From the NCBI RefSeq assembly GCF_963678635.1, contig NC_087064.1, positions 33,952,369-34,016,368 on the forward strand: a stretch of 64,000 nt of DNA, read 5' to 3'. Below are positions 10,616 through 22,063 of this stretch, piece by piece. The stretch's first letter is position 1, and the number at the start of each line of letters is the position of its first letter. Below the pieces are notes generated by a model. The model did not search any database. It worked only from the letters and a program-made list of their open reading frames with translations, and had not been told where the DNA came from. This stretch comes from Symsagittifera roscoffensis. Its lineage: Eukaryota > Xenacoelomorpha > Acoela > Convolutidae. Made by a program: the position numbers and the translations under genes.

Positions 10616-11411
10616 TACTCCCCGGAATCCCCTTCAATGTCCCCATTGAGTGTTTAACTCCGAGTTATCTTCAAGTGGTGATCCAGTTCTCTACAATCAA
10701 TTTACAAATTGCATTAGAAATTGAAATTTATCTACGTCACATCAACTCACTGCATGTTATAAAAGGCATCGTACTACATTGCACTGCTTTCTAACAATTT
10801 CACAAAGTTTGCACTATTAGGAGTGTCCTAGATAAAATTTCTTTTTTGACTAACTACGTCATTTCACCGTAAAAATGCTTCTCGCTCTTGCTGATTTAAA
10901 AAAATTTGAGACGTGGCACAGCCACGCATTCGCTAAAGTTATCTTAGCATCACTCACCAAGTATAATCAATCATTCATTTATGCTGTTGCCCTCAATATT
11001 ATAATTAAGACACTCTGTTTCTAGGAACGGCAATGAGGTACTCACCCTCTTCGAGCGAGCGTACCCAGGCCCTTCCAGATCGCCACAAAGTGAAGATGTG
11101 TCCTAAACAGGTTAAAAATTTCAGTCGGGTTTATATAGGTGAATATACTCACCTATGGTCTATATAAATAAATAATCATCGACTAAAAATCAACTAAAAT
11201 TATTAATTGTAATTCAACAATTGCTACAATTCCTAACAGTTTCAAAGGCTGGTTTGACCAAAAAACAACAAAAAAATTAAAAATTTCAATAATCAATCTT
11301 TGTTGATTGGTTCAAATTTTCACAAACTACAACGATGAAGTTTTCTATCTCTCTCCACTTCTACTTCGTGTCTCATCTTCAATCTTCACTCCAAGGACTC
11401 TCTGCAGCTTG
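10616..11411 (-). other. Element X region between ORF3 and 3' LTR
   Basis: About 0.8 kb without a recognisable gene, lying after the last ORF3 homology. In element C the equivalent stretch (45082-45292) is only about 210 bp. Nothing distinctive is seen except the purine-rich tract at the LTR border. Confidence 0.5.
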
Positions 11412-14400
11412 TCAACAGAGTTGCAGGCCGTGCCCCAGCGACGTCTGTTTGCAGCAGGTCAATAGATCTACTTTTAATTTCTGCTCTCGATTCCTGTATA
11501 AGCTGTTATGCAGACACAGGCTCACATTCCGCTCTAGATGAGCTTGTAAGACCTCCTTTTTCTCTTGTTTTGTGGTGCATGACATCCCAGCTACTCTTTT
11601 CACCGCTGTAGTCACAGCGTTAATATGTGTCGGGAATGCTCTTTTATAGGCTCCCGGTCCTATATCTAGCTGAAAGGATTGATAGGCTTCCGTGTTTCGG
11701 GAATATGACGCTTTGCGCGTTCATACACCCATGCCGTCATCACCGCACTTAACCAAAGCATCATTCTTTGTCTTGCCCATATTATTTCTATCGCCTTTGG
11801 TATTCTCAGAACTTTACAAGTAGTCCTGAACAAATCCAGTCTCTTACTGAGGCTCACTCTGCTCAGTTGCTCTGGAGTTGGCACGGCCATCTCCTGTTCA
11901 GTCGTCCCTGCATTGGCTTCCAGCCACCTCACTGCTAGCATGGCGCTGACCAACAGTATCGCCACGTTCTGGGCTTGATCAGGCCACCCAATGGAGAATA
12001 ACTCCTCTGCATCCCAAACTAGAACTAGGTTCGCTCTGTTGGGGTACCAAAACGTCTGCGCCAGGCAGTGACACGGATACTCCCCATGAGTCAGTAGGCT
12101 GTTCCTCCAAGTTCGATAACACAATGATATCAGTAGGGGTTCAATTTCCATTATCATCTGATGCGTTTGATCTTACTCATCTATCGTTGGCAAATCGCTT
12201 GACATCATCCCTTTCGCCTTCTTTCTCTGGAATTCGCTGATGTTTTCTTCGCCCCACTTCACGAAGTATCCTCCCACTATCTATTCTCTTTCATCCCTAG
12301 ACATCTCCGGAACTGCCCGAAGGATCTTCGTCAGTAGATCGTGGGATTTTTCAGATATTCTCGACAGTCTCACGCACTTCGTCACCGAAAAGAACTGATG
12401 AACCAGTCATTAAACCGTTCTCGTTCTGGCATCTACAACTACCAGGTGCGTCGTGTATTTACTGTTGCAACATGGTACCGCACTAGATCTCACCAGGTAC
12501 TTCGAGCCGACTGTGTTATGATACCCCTCGCTATGTCTTAGATTCATTTCGTTCGCAGGAGCTTCTCCCCAGCTTCCGCTGATCTACCCCGTCTGTAACG
12601 CTCCAGGAAACAACTCCACACTGGAGAATGTGACCAGCTCCTGGGCACGCTCCAGGCATTCCAATGACTCAATTGAGCTGATCATACTGCAGAACCTAAA
12701 GGCGGTCGTCAGTTTCACCTCCGTTACCCCATGGCAGTCCGCAATCAACTCCATCTCGTTCTTATCCGACATACTCAACCTTCCATACAATTTGGCTAAA
12801 TGGCGGCAAGTACCCCCTTCATCCAATCGCTTGAGAGTTCCCCACGGATGGTTCCGTAGATTATCTGTCAACCTGCTTTGTTATTTTTAGAGCCAATAAA
12901 TGAAATATCACGGCTAAGTCGTGTAGGCTCTGATCATCGTTTCCTTCTAGCTCAACTTCAGCGGCAAGGTCCCATATCAGGCCCGCGTTCGGATTTAGGC
13001 ATCATGAAGGCTTCATGAGTTCCCACATATTTACTAAGCTGGTGTTCAGTCGACCGTCTCATGAACCACACTCAAAACTTACTTGTCCCCCAACTGGGGA
13101 ACCGAGGGTTCGATCACTCGTTCCTCCAGATTTAATCCTAACTGTAATTGTTCAGGCCTTATTGTCCCTAATTCCCGCACCCTCTCTACCCAGAAATTGA
13201 GGATCACTGCTTGCTCAAAGTCGAAATATGAGTCCCTCGCTTCTTCGTTGACGAATGGATTATAGGCCATTCCGGGGACATCCGACACGTTTTGGAAGAA
13301 CTTCAGTTTCCCTAGCGTTGCATACTCTTTCAGACTTCGAACCGGTAGCTATCAAGGTCGTTTGACTCCTTTGTCGGGATCCGCAATGATATGTCCTGGT
13401 AGAGTTCTAACAAGGCTCTCAACAAGATGTCTTCACGTTTCATCGAACTCTGCCTGATTTTCTTCACACATTCCTCTAGCACCGGAGTGGGGATACGATC
13501 CACCATGAATTTCACAAAGGAAAGTGCATCCTTCCGTTTTACCCATGCTATCGCGGAATCGTCCCTGGCGATCAGCACTTTTAAAGCTCCCATCAGTTCC
13601 AACTGCTGTTCTCTGGCCTACGTCTCGATGGTGACTTCGTACCCCCATTTTCTTAGTCCAAAAAGGCATCACACAAGTCTCACGTGTAAATCTGTCCTGA
13701 CACAGGGGTTGGCTATGTACGCCATCACTGATGAGGAAGTAAGCATCGTTTCATCGAAATACTTCTCTATGGCTACCCTCCAGTAAAATTCTGTTCAGAA
13801 GCTCCAAACCATTCTCAATTACCTCCGATGACATCACAGTGCCATATTCTTTCCTCTTCAGGTTTGAGCCCAACACCAGTTCCTTCAGTGTTCATGCATG
13901 GCTTGCTTATAGTGCCAGACCATCAGGTGTCTTCTCGCGAGTTTCTTGCCTTCACCATTTCCATATAGCCATGAGCAGGATCGCCCATGTGGGCTCAATT
14001 GGGCACTGTACTCGACCAATTCGATCTGTCCCTCCAATTTCATCTTTGCCATGTTCGTACGTGATGGTTTATAGTCTTCCAACCCGCCGGATTCACATTG
14101 GCTGATGACTGATGACCTCCATTTCCAGTCTGGTGTCAGCCAAGGTCCTCTCACTCTTCTTTGCTTTTGAAGCCGTCGAAATCAGTCCTGATTCTCTTTC
14201 TCCCTGCCGACGTGCTTTGCACCATCTCCTTGCCAACTTCGCTTAGACGGGACTCCTTCGCTAGCGACATTACCACTGTTGCGGCCTTCGACCTCACAAC
14301 TTTGGGGTTGGCCGCCTTATCATTCACTCTCTCCTTCAGTTTTCTTACCACAGACTTATACTTCCTCAGCCCTTTCTTGGTTCTTCTAATGGGTTAATCT

Positions 14401-14676
14401 CGCATAATCGGGCTCTTCTCAGGGCTTCCTTCCGTGACTGACTCAGATTCAGTGGACTTCACCATTTTCTTTGTTATTTCACACAGGATGGGTTGGTTCA
14501 ATCCCACTCTCATCACGGAATGAGTGCCGAATCTCCAGATTTTTCCCCAGGTACTCTCCATAAAAGCTACACGCGTTCAAGTCTCACTCATTTTTCTCTC
14601 CAGCGCGCCCTGGTAACGTTCCCCTTCTTCTGGCAACTCTCTTCCGTTTCATTGATTTCGTATTCTAGGAGATCTC

Positions 14677-14741
14677 TCTCCAGGGCACCCAAGTCGAACT
14701 CGCTCACTTTTCTCCAGGGCACCCAAGTCGAACTCGCTCAC
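14677..14741. repeat. Direct repeat of 31 bp in X ORF3
   Basis: Two identical 31-bp copies (14677-14707 and 14711-14741), beginning TCTCCAGGGCACCC, are separated by TTT, so the period is 34 bp. This alters the reading frame within ORF3 and looks like a recent slippage event. Confidence 0.85.
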
Positions 14742-15150
14742 GTGTGTTGCGCAGCTCCAATCCTAGGTGCCAGGACCGGACTAGTCACTCCCAATAACAT
14801 CCTCCTGATGCGTGGATACAGATTACACCTATCCATCAGCGGATCTGAACCCGCCAACCACGTGTCCTGATTCTCTTTCACATGGGCGTATGTCTTCGGC
14901 CAGGACGGGATTTTCACTGCGTCTTCCGTACCCTTGATGATTGGTCGTAAGTTCCAGAGTTTGGGGTTAAACTGGACGTTCGAAATGTTCTCGCCGCCCT
15001 TCCTATATTTAAAGCTGTTGTTCAGGTCCGTCAACATCCAGCCAGGATCCGCTATTCTCCTGAATAATCGATCTTTGCTCGCCAGTCCCCTCAATCCGAC
15101 TTGGCGACTGTCACGAAGTTAACGTACAGAACAGAGTGTCTATACGCCTC

Positions 15151-15204
15151 CACTTGCTTGGACGGGAACACTTGCTTGTCCGGGAACACATACTTGTCCG
15201 GGAA
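15151..15204. repeat. Three 18-bp tandem units in X ORF3
   Basis: Units at 15151-15168, 15169-15186 and 15187-15204 differ at a few bases. On the minus strand they encode the repeated hexapeptide VFPDKQ/VFPDKY/VFPSKQ. The multiple-of-three period keeps the frame. Confidence 0.85.
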
Positions 15205-16704
15205 CACTATCGTCCCGTATAACGGGGTAACAAATTCTCTTAATCCGAATATCGGAGCTAGCGGATCGACCCGAATCACCAGGGCCAAGTCGGCCAACAG
15301 GGGCATCCTCCCACACTTCTTCAACGCCTTTCCTTCGGAGATTGATTTATCTACCCCGGTTAAAACTTTTATTCTGCTCCATTTGGGCATCAAGTTCTCT
15401 CTTCGGTCCATGCAGCTGTTCGGAGTATCTCAATAACAAAAACAAGTGTCCCAAACGACCATAGGTCATCACAATCAAGGTGAGCAGACCATCCAGTCGG
15501 AGATCAGCCAGTTCCTGCGTGAAAAGCACCACAGGTCCCTTCACGAAACGTTTGTGCCCGAAGTCCACGCACAGTGCCAGCACAAGCTATTGGATAAAGT
15601 TCCTGATCTCACTCACGAAGTTGGCTATCAAGTTCCTCGATGCCCTAGGGTAGCAAGTGCTGATAAATGCGGGTGACCACCCTACGCCCATTCCCGCGAG
15701 GATTGCATCGGACCTTTCATATTCGGCCTTCGTAGCCAGCACGTCCTCCTGGAACCGGTCCAAGGACACTGTATTGATTTGCTGCATCAGTTGCAACATC
15801 GTCGCTCCTTCCTGTTCTATTGCTTCTAATATCTTCTTCAGATACTGGTGGATCTCTCTCACTACTGCTGGAGCACTGTCAAAGGCATCTTGCCCTAGCG
15901 CACACAGCCGAGATGACAGAAACAACCAAGTGTTGGTGTGAGGATTTGTCCTCAAGGCCATAGCCTTAAGGCTTCTTCTGTTGAGAGGGCGTTTCTCCTC
16001 ACCAAGTTCCCCCTTTCGTCCCTCATGTAGCCTGTTTGTCGGAACCACAAGTTTTTTGCTATCCATTGTACTAACCGGCGTTCATCATCCACTCCTGGTC
16101 TCATTTTCAACAGTCGGCAAAAGTTGGAAAGTTCCAGTCCCAACCCCTCATCCAACACGACACGCGTCTTGCTATGATCCTTAAATCCTTGAATAGCGTT
16201 CGAGATGTCCGACCATATCGCAGGGAGTTCTGATCGGAAGGGATAGTAAAGGTTGGGATCCACTTGTCGGTTCGTTGCAGATATCATTACATCAAATCGT
16301 CCCTCCGCCGACAGGACGATCATGGCGTAAACGAATTGCAGGGGTTCGCGTAGCGAGGCATAGCCAGGAGACAGCAAGAAGATAACCTTGACCAGTTGCC
16401 TCGCAAAGCTTTGCCGTATTGATTTCTCGGCCTTCGTCATGGCAGATAGAAGTGTCATGATCACCTCCCCCACAGCCTCCGAGCTTGGGGTAGATCCGTC
16501 GATGAGAGCATTCAAGAATCCCCTACTCTGCAACTGGTCAACTGATCCAGATATTCTCACCGCATCTGGATCCACGTTCACCACTCTCTGCACACTTATC
16601 ACCATTGACACCTCTTGACCCCAATCTAAGTTGGGAGCTGTGAGGAAGATCGCATTCTCCAGTTTCATTTCCTGAGACTGAAGCTCAGAACACTGTCTTC
16701 GCAA

Positions 16705-18917
16705 GTGAGTGCGTCTCGTCTAATACACTCACCGAAATTTTTTTTTTATGTGTTCCCGGATTGCCCGAGCCTTCCTATTAAGTAGCTCAAGGCAACCACA
16801 CAATCAAAATCACAACCGAAAAAATTTTGTTCGGATACTTCTGATGAACCCGTTAGAGGCTTAAGTCAATTTGAAGGGTTACTTCTGAAGATTGTCAAGA
16901 CTCTTAGCTGACTCCGGAGGGTTACCTGGGAGAATAACTTAAACGCCTAAATTACTTCGGAGGGTACCTCTAATTTCACTGAGGAGGGTGAATAAGAGGC
17001 TTAATACACTCTGGAGGATTACTTCGGAGGGTTCCCTCATTTTACAATTTTCAAGTCTCGCCTCAAAGGGGTCTCCAGACAGTATTAAAATGAGTCCAAA
17101 CAGGCAAAATTTACTCTGGGGGTTATTTGAGATTTCTAGGAGGGTTACATAAAAAATTTTTGATAAGGAGGGTTGTTAAGGGGATTAGCTGACTCCGGAT
17201 GGCTGCTTCGGAGGATTCACCAAAAATCATGAAAACAAGTGTTTTCACCGCTCTAAAGCCTCCGATCGCGATCTAGCTGGCTTAAAATAAGGTGGGTTTT
17301 CCCGGTCAACCTACCCAAAAGGATAAAATTGTGGTTTTATAGAGATTTCTGCCGCTCCGAGGGTTCCCTAAATATTGGACCCTCCGAACTAAAAAATTTT
17401 TAAAAATTTTCTTTCCTGAAACTATCAACCTAAAAAGGGTTGCGGTTCTTAAAAAATGGTCAAAAACGTCGACTATTGCCACCAAAATTTTTCCGATCGT
17501 TTCTGAAAAATCAACAAAAACGCGTTGCTAAATTGGCCTTTTTTCACTACCTATATTGGTTCTCAGAGATTTTTCCGCAAATCTTGCTGAATGTGCTTAA
17601 AAATACTAGAAAGTAGTAGTCCTGTACAGCACTGGAGTAATGCAAAAAACGGACGAAAATTGGTTTGGAAACAAAAATTTGGTCAAAAACTATCAAATTT
17701 GAACCCTCCGATTCCTTTCTCTTCCGATCTTTAAGTCTCTAGTTCTATCCATGGAGCTATTCGGAGGGTTACTCAAAAATGGTTCTAGCAACCTAGCTCG
17801 TTATGCCAACAGTCTCCTAACGTAAAAATTTTTATCGCTCTAACTCTAAGAACTCAAAAACTTGATCTTCAAAACATATTGATGAAGTTCGGAAAATTAC
17901 AAAAATTTTCATCGAAAAAAACTTATTTTTTAACAAATTCTAGTAAATTTTTTTCCGCACGGTTTGTTGCTTCTTGAAAAAACAGACAACCAAAAATTCT
18001 GGGGTTGACAGTTTGGCCAAAAATCACTAATTTTCGACAAACGGGTGTTTCTCGGGAATAAATGGGTGATGAGTAACATTTTATATGGATAATATCTTAT
18101 TAGTAGTCGTTAATTAATATAACTATACCCTCTTTTGCACCAAAATTTCCAAATTAAGACCCTTAATTCCGCTATTCGCGATCGATGGAGGGTGCAATCG
18201 GACCGCGCCAATTGTCCCGCCACAACTTAAGTTTTAGTGAAAAAGCACCCGACGATAGTGAAATTGTGTTAACGATACCCAACAGTCGTTGTAGATGTTT
18301 CCCCTGTTGCCTCTTGTTGAGTCTGGAACACGTCTGCCAGCTTGCCACTCAACCCTCCTGTCACCGGCAAAAATATCATTAAAGTGCTTAAATACTCAAA
18401 CAACACTCAAGCGACGGTACCTAACCCACCACCAAAACACTCAGTCTTTCGAACAGAAATGACATAAATCAATCTGAAACAAAAACAAATAGGATGGTCA
18501 GATCATATCCCGTTCGGAAACAATATATAAAATGTCATTTTATGTTTTTTACTGTTTTTGGTCTTTTTTGAGATTTTTTTACTGTTTTTTGTATACTTTT
18601 TTGTTTTCAAGTGAATTAATTTTTGGCTTTTTCTTGGTTATACGCTCTTTGTTTTGGTTTTTTGCTTTCTTTTTAATTGTTTCTAGTCCAGGGGCCTTGG
18701 GATAAGCGGCCTCATGAGTTCCCACCTAACCCTCCGGCCCCCGGAATTTTTGGTCCTAACTAAAGTAAAAAGCTAAATAGTACCAGGCGGAGGATCGGTA
18801 CCTTCCGCCTAGTACAAAAAAGGACCATAAGGCCTCTAGCTCGGGTATACGCCCGGATCGGAGGGTTCTTCGCTGAAATGTTTGTTGATCATGATGGTCT
18901 TTTGCCTTTAACAGACC
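16705..18917 (-). other. Element X leader (about 2.2 kb)
   Basis: Runs from the PBS toward ORF3. It is homologous in patches to the A-D leaders; near its end it retains GTGGTTGCCTTGAG and CTCGGGCAATCCG in the same order as the pre-Gag block of element B (about 24690-24735). After that match (near 16763), where gag should follow, the sequence passes through a short A-rich stretch into ORF3, placing the deletion that removed gag and pol. The plus-strand text is rich in GGAGGGTT(A) phrases at 16880-17220, a diverged version of the CCGGAGGGG field. No gene is seen. Confidence 0.65.
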
Positions 18918-18932
18918 CACCCAGGAGCGCCA
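18918..18932 (-). other. Primer-binding site of element X
   Basis: TGGCGCTCCTGGGTG on the minus strand, 12 nt inside the 5' LTR, identical to that of elements A, C and D although the surrounding LTR is strongly diverged. Confidence 0.8.
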
Positions 18933-18944
18933 TAAAAACGTCTA

Positions 18945-19760
18945 TGTAACATTCGCCCAAACACTACATAATGACGGAACGTAGAAAAAGTACCTATTGA
19001 CGAATGGCAGTTATCTTTCTGGTCTGTTTAGGACTGAGTAAAAAGTTATCATTTTTAGGCCATTGGTCAAACGACTTTTGATCAGCTTTCGTTTACATGC
19101 AAAAAAACCACATAACTGGATCTCGGATCCAAAAACTACGTGACTAATATCAAATACACGGATTGGAAACCATTACTTACTATGTTTTAATGACAATTAT
19201 AAACTAAATCTATTGAGGATGGACTGACCTTTCCTCTTTCTAGCTACTCATGCTCTGAAATACATTAGAAAATTGGAGTTAATTCAGCTATTCAGGGAAT
19301 CACAGCAGCTAAAAAGTGTATATTACAATCTACTGAGTCTCTGGGCACCGGACTTCAATTCCGTTCTCCTCCTGAGATAACGCTCTTATCTCCTCAATCT
19401 CGTGGCACAGGAGGGTGCATATCCGCTCCGGCTGTCCTACTGAAGCCTCCTTTCTATCTATCTGCTTCAGTTAAATGTCTTATCGTGAATGATTGACACG
19501 ATAAGAGACTCCGTTTTCTCTCTTGTTTTTCTCGACTTGTTCATTCGAATTTCTCACTTGTTGTGCTTTTCTTTTCTTATTCGGTCAAAATGGTCATTTT
19601 CTACCTTTCCGAAAAATAATCTGTTGACAATCGAAAATTTTAAGTTTAAAAATTCCAGAACATTCTGACCCTCCTTTTCTTCACAAATTCGTCTTTTACG
19701 TCATTAATGTCTGTTTTTGTAGGAGAGCTTGACTCAGCCAATCCGGCAGAATGGCACTCA
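18945..19760 (-). repeat. 5' LTR of element X (816 bp)
   Basis: Minus strand: ends CGAATGTTACA at 18945; the start is near 19760 (TGAGTGCCATTC, slightly altered from the TGTGCCATTCG of the partner LTR). It aligns with 9768-10615 with many substitutions and small indels. The nested hairpin is kept at 19368-19414 (inner arms GAGATAA/TTATCTC), but the outer arms are different bases (CCTCCTG/CAGGAGG) from those of the 3' LTR, so pairing survives sequence change. No matching target-site duplication is seen between the outer flanks of the two X LTRs. Confidence 0.77.
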
Positions 19761-20029
19761 TAGAGAAGCTGCACGCCTCCATGTGAACGGGCCGTAGGAG
19801 CACGTGAGTGGATTGACGTTTTACCATCTCGCACCTTGGGAATCAGTCTTTCCAACGACTAGTTCCGCATAGCCTCAACACTTCTAGAAGTGACTTTGGC
19901 AACAATCCGATCCAAACAACAAATTCCAGTCGTCTCAAAAAATTTCATTGTTTATATTTGACGTTACATTTTTTCACTTTAAAAATTCAATTATTTTCCA
20001 GTTTTTCTGTTTGACGTTTCCACTTTCAT
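19761..20029. other. Flank of element X, nothing recognised
   Basis: AT-rich towards its right end. A minus-strand open stretch (19855-19646) crosses the X LTR border, so it is not a single natural gene. It does not continue the RT remnant found at the other side of X. Confidence 0.4.
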
Positions 20030-20454
20030 ATGGCGGATAATGTGATTGAGGTTGATGATCACCCTGTAAGGTGTGTGGATGTTGCTTATGATCTGATTGA
20101 ATATCGTGTAAGTACATCATCAACAAATGCAATTAATAAGTTTTTCAATGTGCAGTACATTAATAGTCGCAAATCAGGTATCCGAACAAGCACAAGAACA
20201 TATGGGAAATCAAAAGGAAGCGTCCTGCGAATCAAGGAACATTGGGTCTAGTACCAAAACCAAAAGCCTCAAAAATAGGATTAGATGACGTGGCTGCTCT
20301 TGTTTACAATGATGGCATCTGCATAAATTTAGCTGTCGGTTCTGTTACGCTCCAAAAATTTTACTCGAGCACGGGTTTTTCAAATATGACATCTGAAAGC
20401 GTAAACGCGGCACTAGAAAATCATTTTTGTTTGCCTGATGGTCTACAACATTGA
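20030..20454 (+). other. Two short overlapping open frames, unrecognised
   Basis: A 73-codon frame starts with ATG at 20030 (MADNVIEVDDHPVRC...) and stops at 20251. A second of 70 codons, in another frame (20242-20454), follows at once. Amino-acid composition is plausible for real protein, so together they may be an exon or a transposon gene fragment broken by a frameshift. I recognise no domain. The 39-bp minisatellite begins about 70 bp downstream. Confidence 0.3.
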
Positions 20455-20522
20455 TAAGTAATAGGATTGATAAGTGATAACGATTTCTTTCTGATACGAA
20501 AATTCTTTCCTGTCTGCGTTTT

Positions 20523-20693
20523 TATTTCAGAACCGCCCCAGTCGGGTCGACCAAAATTTTTTATTTCTGAACCGTCTCAGTCGGATAGACCAAACATTTT
20601 TATTTCAGAGCCGCCTCAGTCGGATAGACCAAAAAATTTTATTTCAGGGCCGTTCCAGACGTCGACGAGACCAAAATTTTTTATCTCAGAAAC
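20523..20693 (+). repeat. 39-bp minisatellite, about four units
   Basis: Units of about 39 bp (13 codons, FISEPPQSDRPKF-like when translated) are repeated about four times, the last one degenerate. The multiple-of-three period makes an open frame, but I see no start context or homology to support a protein. Confidence 0.75.
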
Positions 20694-20909
20694 GAGCTGA
20701 TAAAAATTTGTAGTCAATTCCAATTTCTGTACTCGCAATTCCAACTCCTAATAAGATTTCTCATTTCCAATTCCAAAAAAATCAAGGAATTGAACTGCCT
20801 GCCTGTCACAGCTCAACATAAGTGTAATTTTGGTGCTTTTGCTTTATCAGACGAGTTAAATGCTCTGATTTGCCCGTAAATTAAGCACCGTTCACCAGAC
20901 ATAACAACA

Positions 20910-21091
20910 GCAACCTGCTTTCAAAAGAAGCAATGAAGACAAACCAGATCTCATCCACCATGGAGCCTGTTGGTCTACATCGTAAAGTCGGCAAAAGACC
21001 AGACAGCTTAACACTGATTCCTTGGAGTGTTGGTAGAACGCTTGCTTGGGACTTCACATGCTTTAGCAGGTTAGCGAACACCAATGTTTAG
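20910..21091 (+). pseudogene. Fragment from the tail of an RT-bearing element
   Basis: Plus-strand translation gives EPVGLHRKVGKRPDSLTLIPWSVGRTLAWDFTCF, here split in words: EPVGLHRKVG, KRPDSLTLIPW, SVGRTLAWDFTC. A KRPDG-x-TL-IPW ... LxWDxT signature is typical of the downstream, endonuclease-like region of RT elements of the kind found at 7770-9767. An in-frame stop follows at 21091. The fragment ends about 60 bp before LTR L1. It is a partial, dead copy. Confidence 0.5.
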
Positions 21092-21152
21092 TCCGGATCT
21101 CTGCCCGAATCATCTCCGGCCACTTAAGCAGAAATCAGGAAACGGCGATTTT

Positions 21153-22036
21153 TGTGACATTCGACCAGAATGCCTCTTAAGTGCATTTCGAATTCGAATT
21201 GAATTGTCGCATCTGAGTTGGGAAATTGGCGGTTTTCGGGGATTATTAGTGTTAATCTGACGACTTAATTAATCGAGAATGGTTAATTTGGCCTGAAATG
21301 CTAATTTTTAAACTTTCGATTTGAGCGTAAATGACACGTAGCAATTTTATTTTTCGCGACAACTGAAACTGCAAAAGACACAACAACAATATTCGTTGAA
21401 AGAGACGAGAAGTAAATACAAGAAATACGAATATTATAGTGATTGACAACCATTCCGATTTGTAACCATTAAGCCACTACAATCGTTATAAAGCAACTTC
21501 CGAGAACCAGAAAGGGTGTTGGGACGACGTGACCAGCCTTCCATAAAGAAGATGAGACTGTTCTTCGTCCAAAAGGATCTCGGAAGAGAACTGTAACTCT
21601 TTATTATAATAATTTTTAGCGTCCTGAGTTGAGTTTAATTAACATCGAATTCATTTTCAGATAATGAGAAGCTAGGAGTTGAGGGAAATGGTTGATCCAT
21701 CTCCGATGGAAATGATGATTTTTATCTATTGAACAAAAACAATCGTAATATTGCAAATAGTAGTAGCCCTGTTTGTCGGAGTGATCTCGTGGTCTGGGGA
21801 TACTGAGACCCAGCCATGAGCTCACTCTTCTGGCATGTAATTAAGTTAATTTGAGTGTTTTGACCGAAGCTGAAAGCAGTAACGTTTTTGTCGACCCGAT
21901 GTTAGGAAAACCACCAAAAGAACTGGCTTTGGCAGAGACGGTGAAAAGCATGTAGAGCTGTGCTTCGACGCTAGCCAGTCGTTTTAGAACCTAGCTTTAT
22001 TTTCCGTCGATGTGTATCTTCCGGGCGAATGTTACA
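21153..22036 (+). repeat. LTR L1, 5' LTR of element B (884 bp)
   Basis: TGTGACATTCG at 21153 to CGAATGTTACA at 22036, followed by a PBS, so it is the 5' LTR of element B. Its 3' half is very close to that of L2, while the U3 half is much more different. The R-region hairpin is TCCATC-TCC-GATGGA (21696-21710). The U3 stem seen in other copies is partly decayed here (near 21465-21492), and another inverted pair, ATATTCGT/ACGAATAT, lies nearby. Confidence 0.87.
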
Positions 22037-22048
22037 TAGATGTTTTTA

Positions 22049-22063
22049 TGGCGCTCCTGAGTG
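22049..22063 (+). other. Primer-binding site of element B
   Basis: TGGCGCTCCTGAGTG, one base different from the PBS of A, C, D and X, 12 nt after L1. Confidence 0.75.

Larger units (their letters stand above)
11412..16704 (-). pseudogene. Element X ORF3: large unrecognised protein, frameshifted
   Basis: A run of open segments in changing frames matches, in order, ORF3 of element C. Pairs include SPGYAS...LQFVYAMIVLSAEG (C: SPGYAS...FQFVYAILILIAEG), ATNRQVDPN (C: APNRELEPT), LLADLALVIRVDPLAPI (C: LLTDLCLAMRSDPLGVI), LIADC...FPGALQT (C: IVAEC...WPGALQT) and CHCLAQTFWYPN (C: CHCLAQTVWYPE). Homology begins at LRRQ near 16704, equivalent to about codon 87 of C's frame; the first codon is TTG, so no start is identified. 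It spans 5.3 kb against about 6.1 kb in C, mainly because the charged middle is shorter. No signal peptide, membrane segment or familiar catalytic motif is apparent. It sits directly after the leader, with no gag or pol. Function unknown. Confidence 0.75.

Noticed and set aside
16735-16745. GGTGAGTG shared by the X leader-ORF3 join and the end of C Pol as proof of a common splice site
   Set aside because: ORF3 homology in X begins about 86 codons further in than in C, so the two octamers are not at equivalent positions; likely chance.
9763-19765. Target-site duplication around element X
   Set aside because: Flanking bases at 9767 and 19761 do not match, and only one side continues the RT gene; recombination may have replaced one flank.
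19646-19855. A 69-codon minus-strand gene at the X border
   Set aside because: It straddles the X LTR start, so half its length is LTR.
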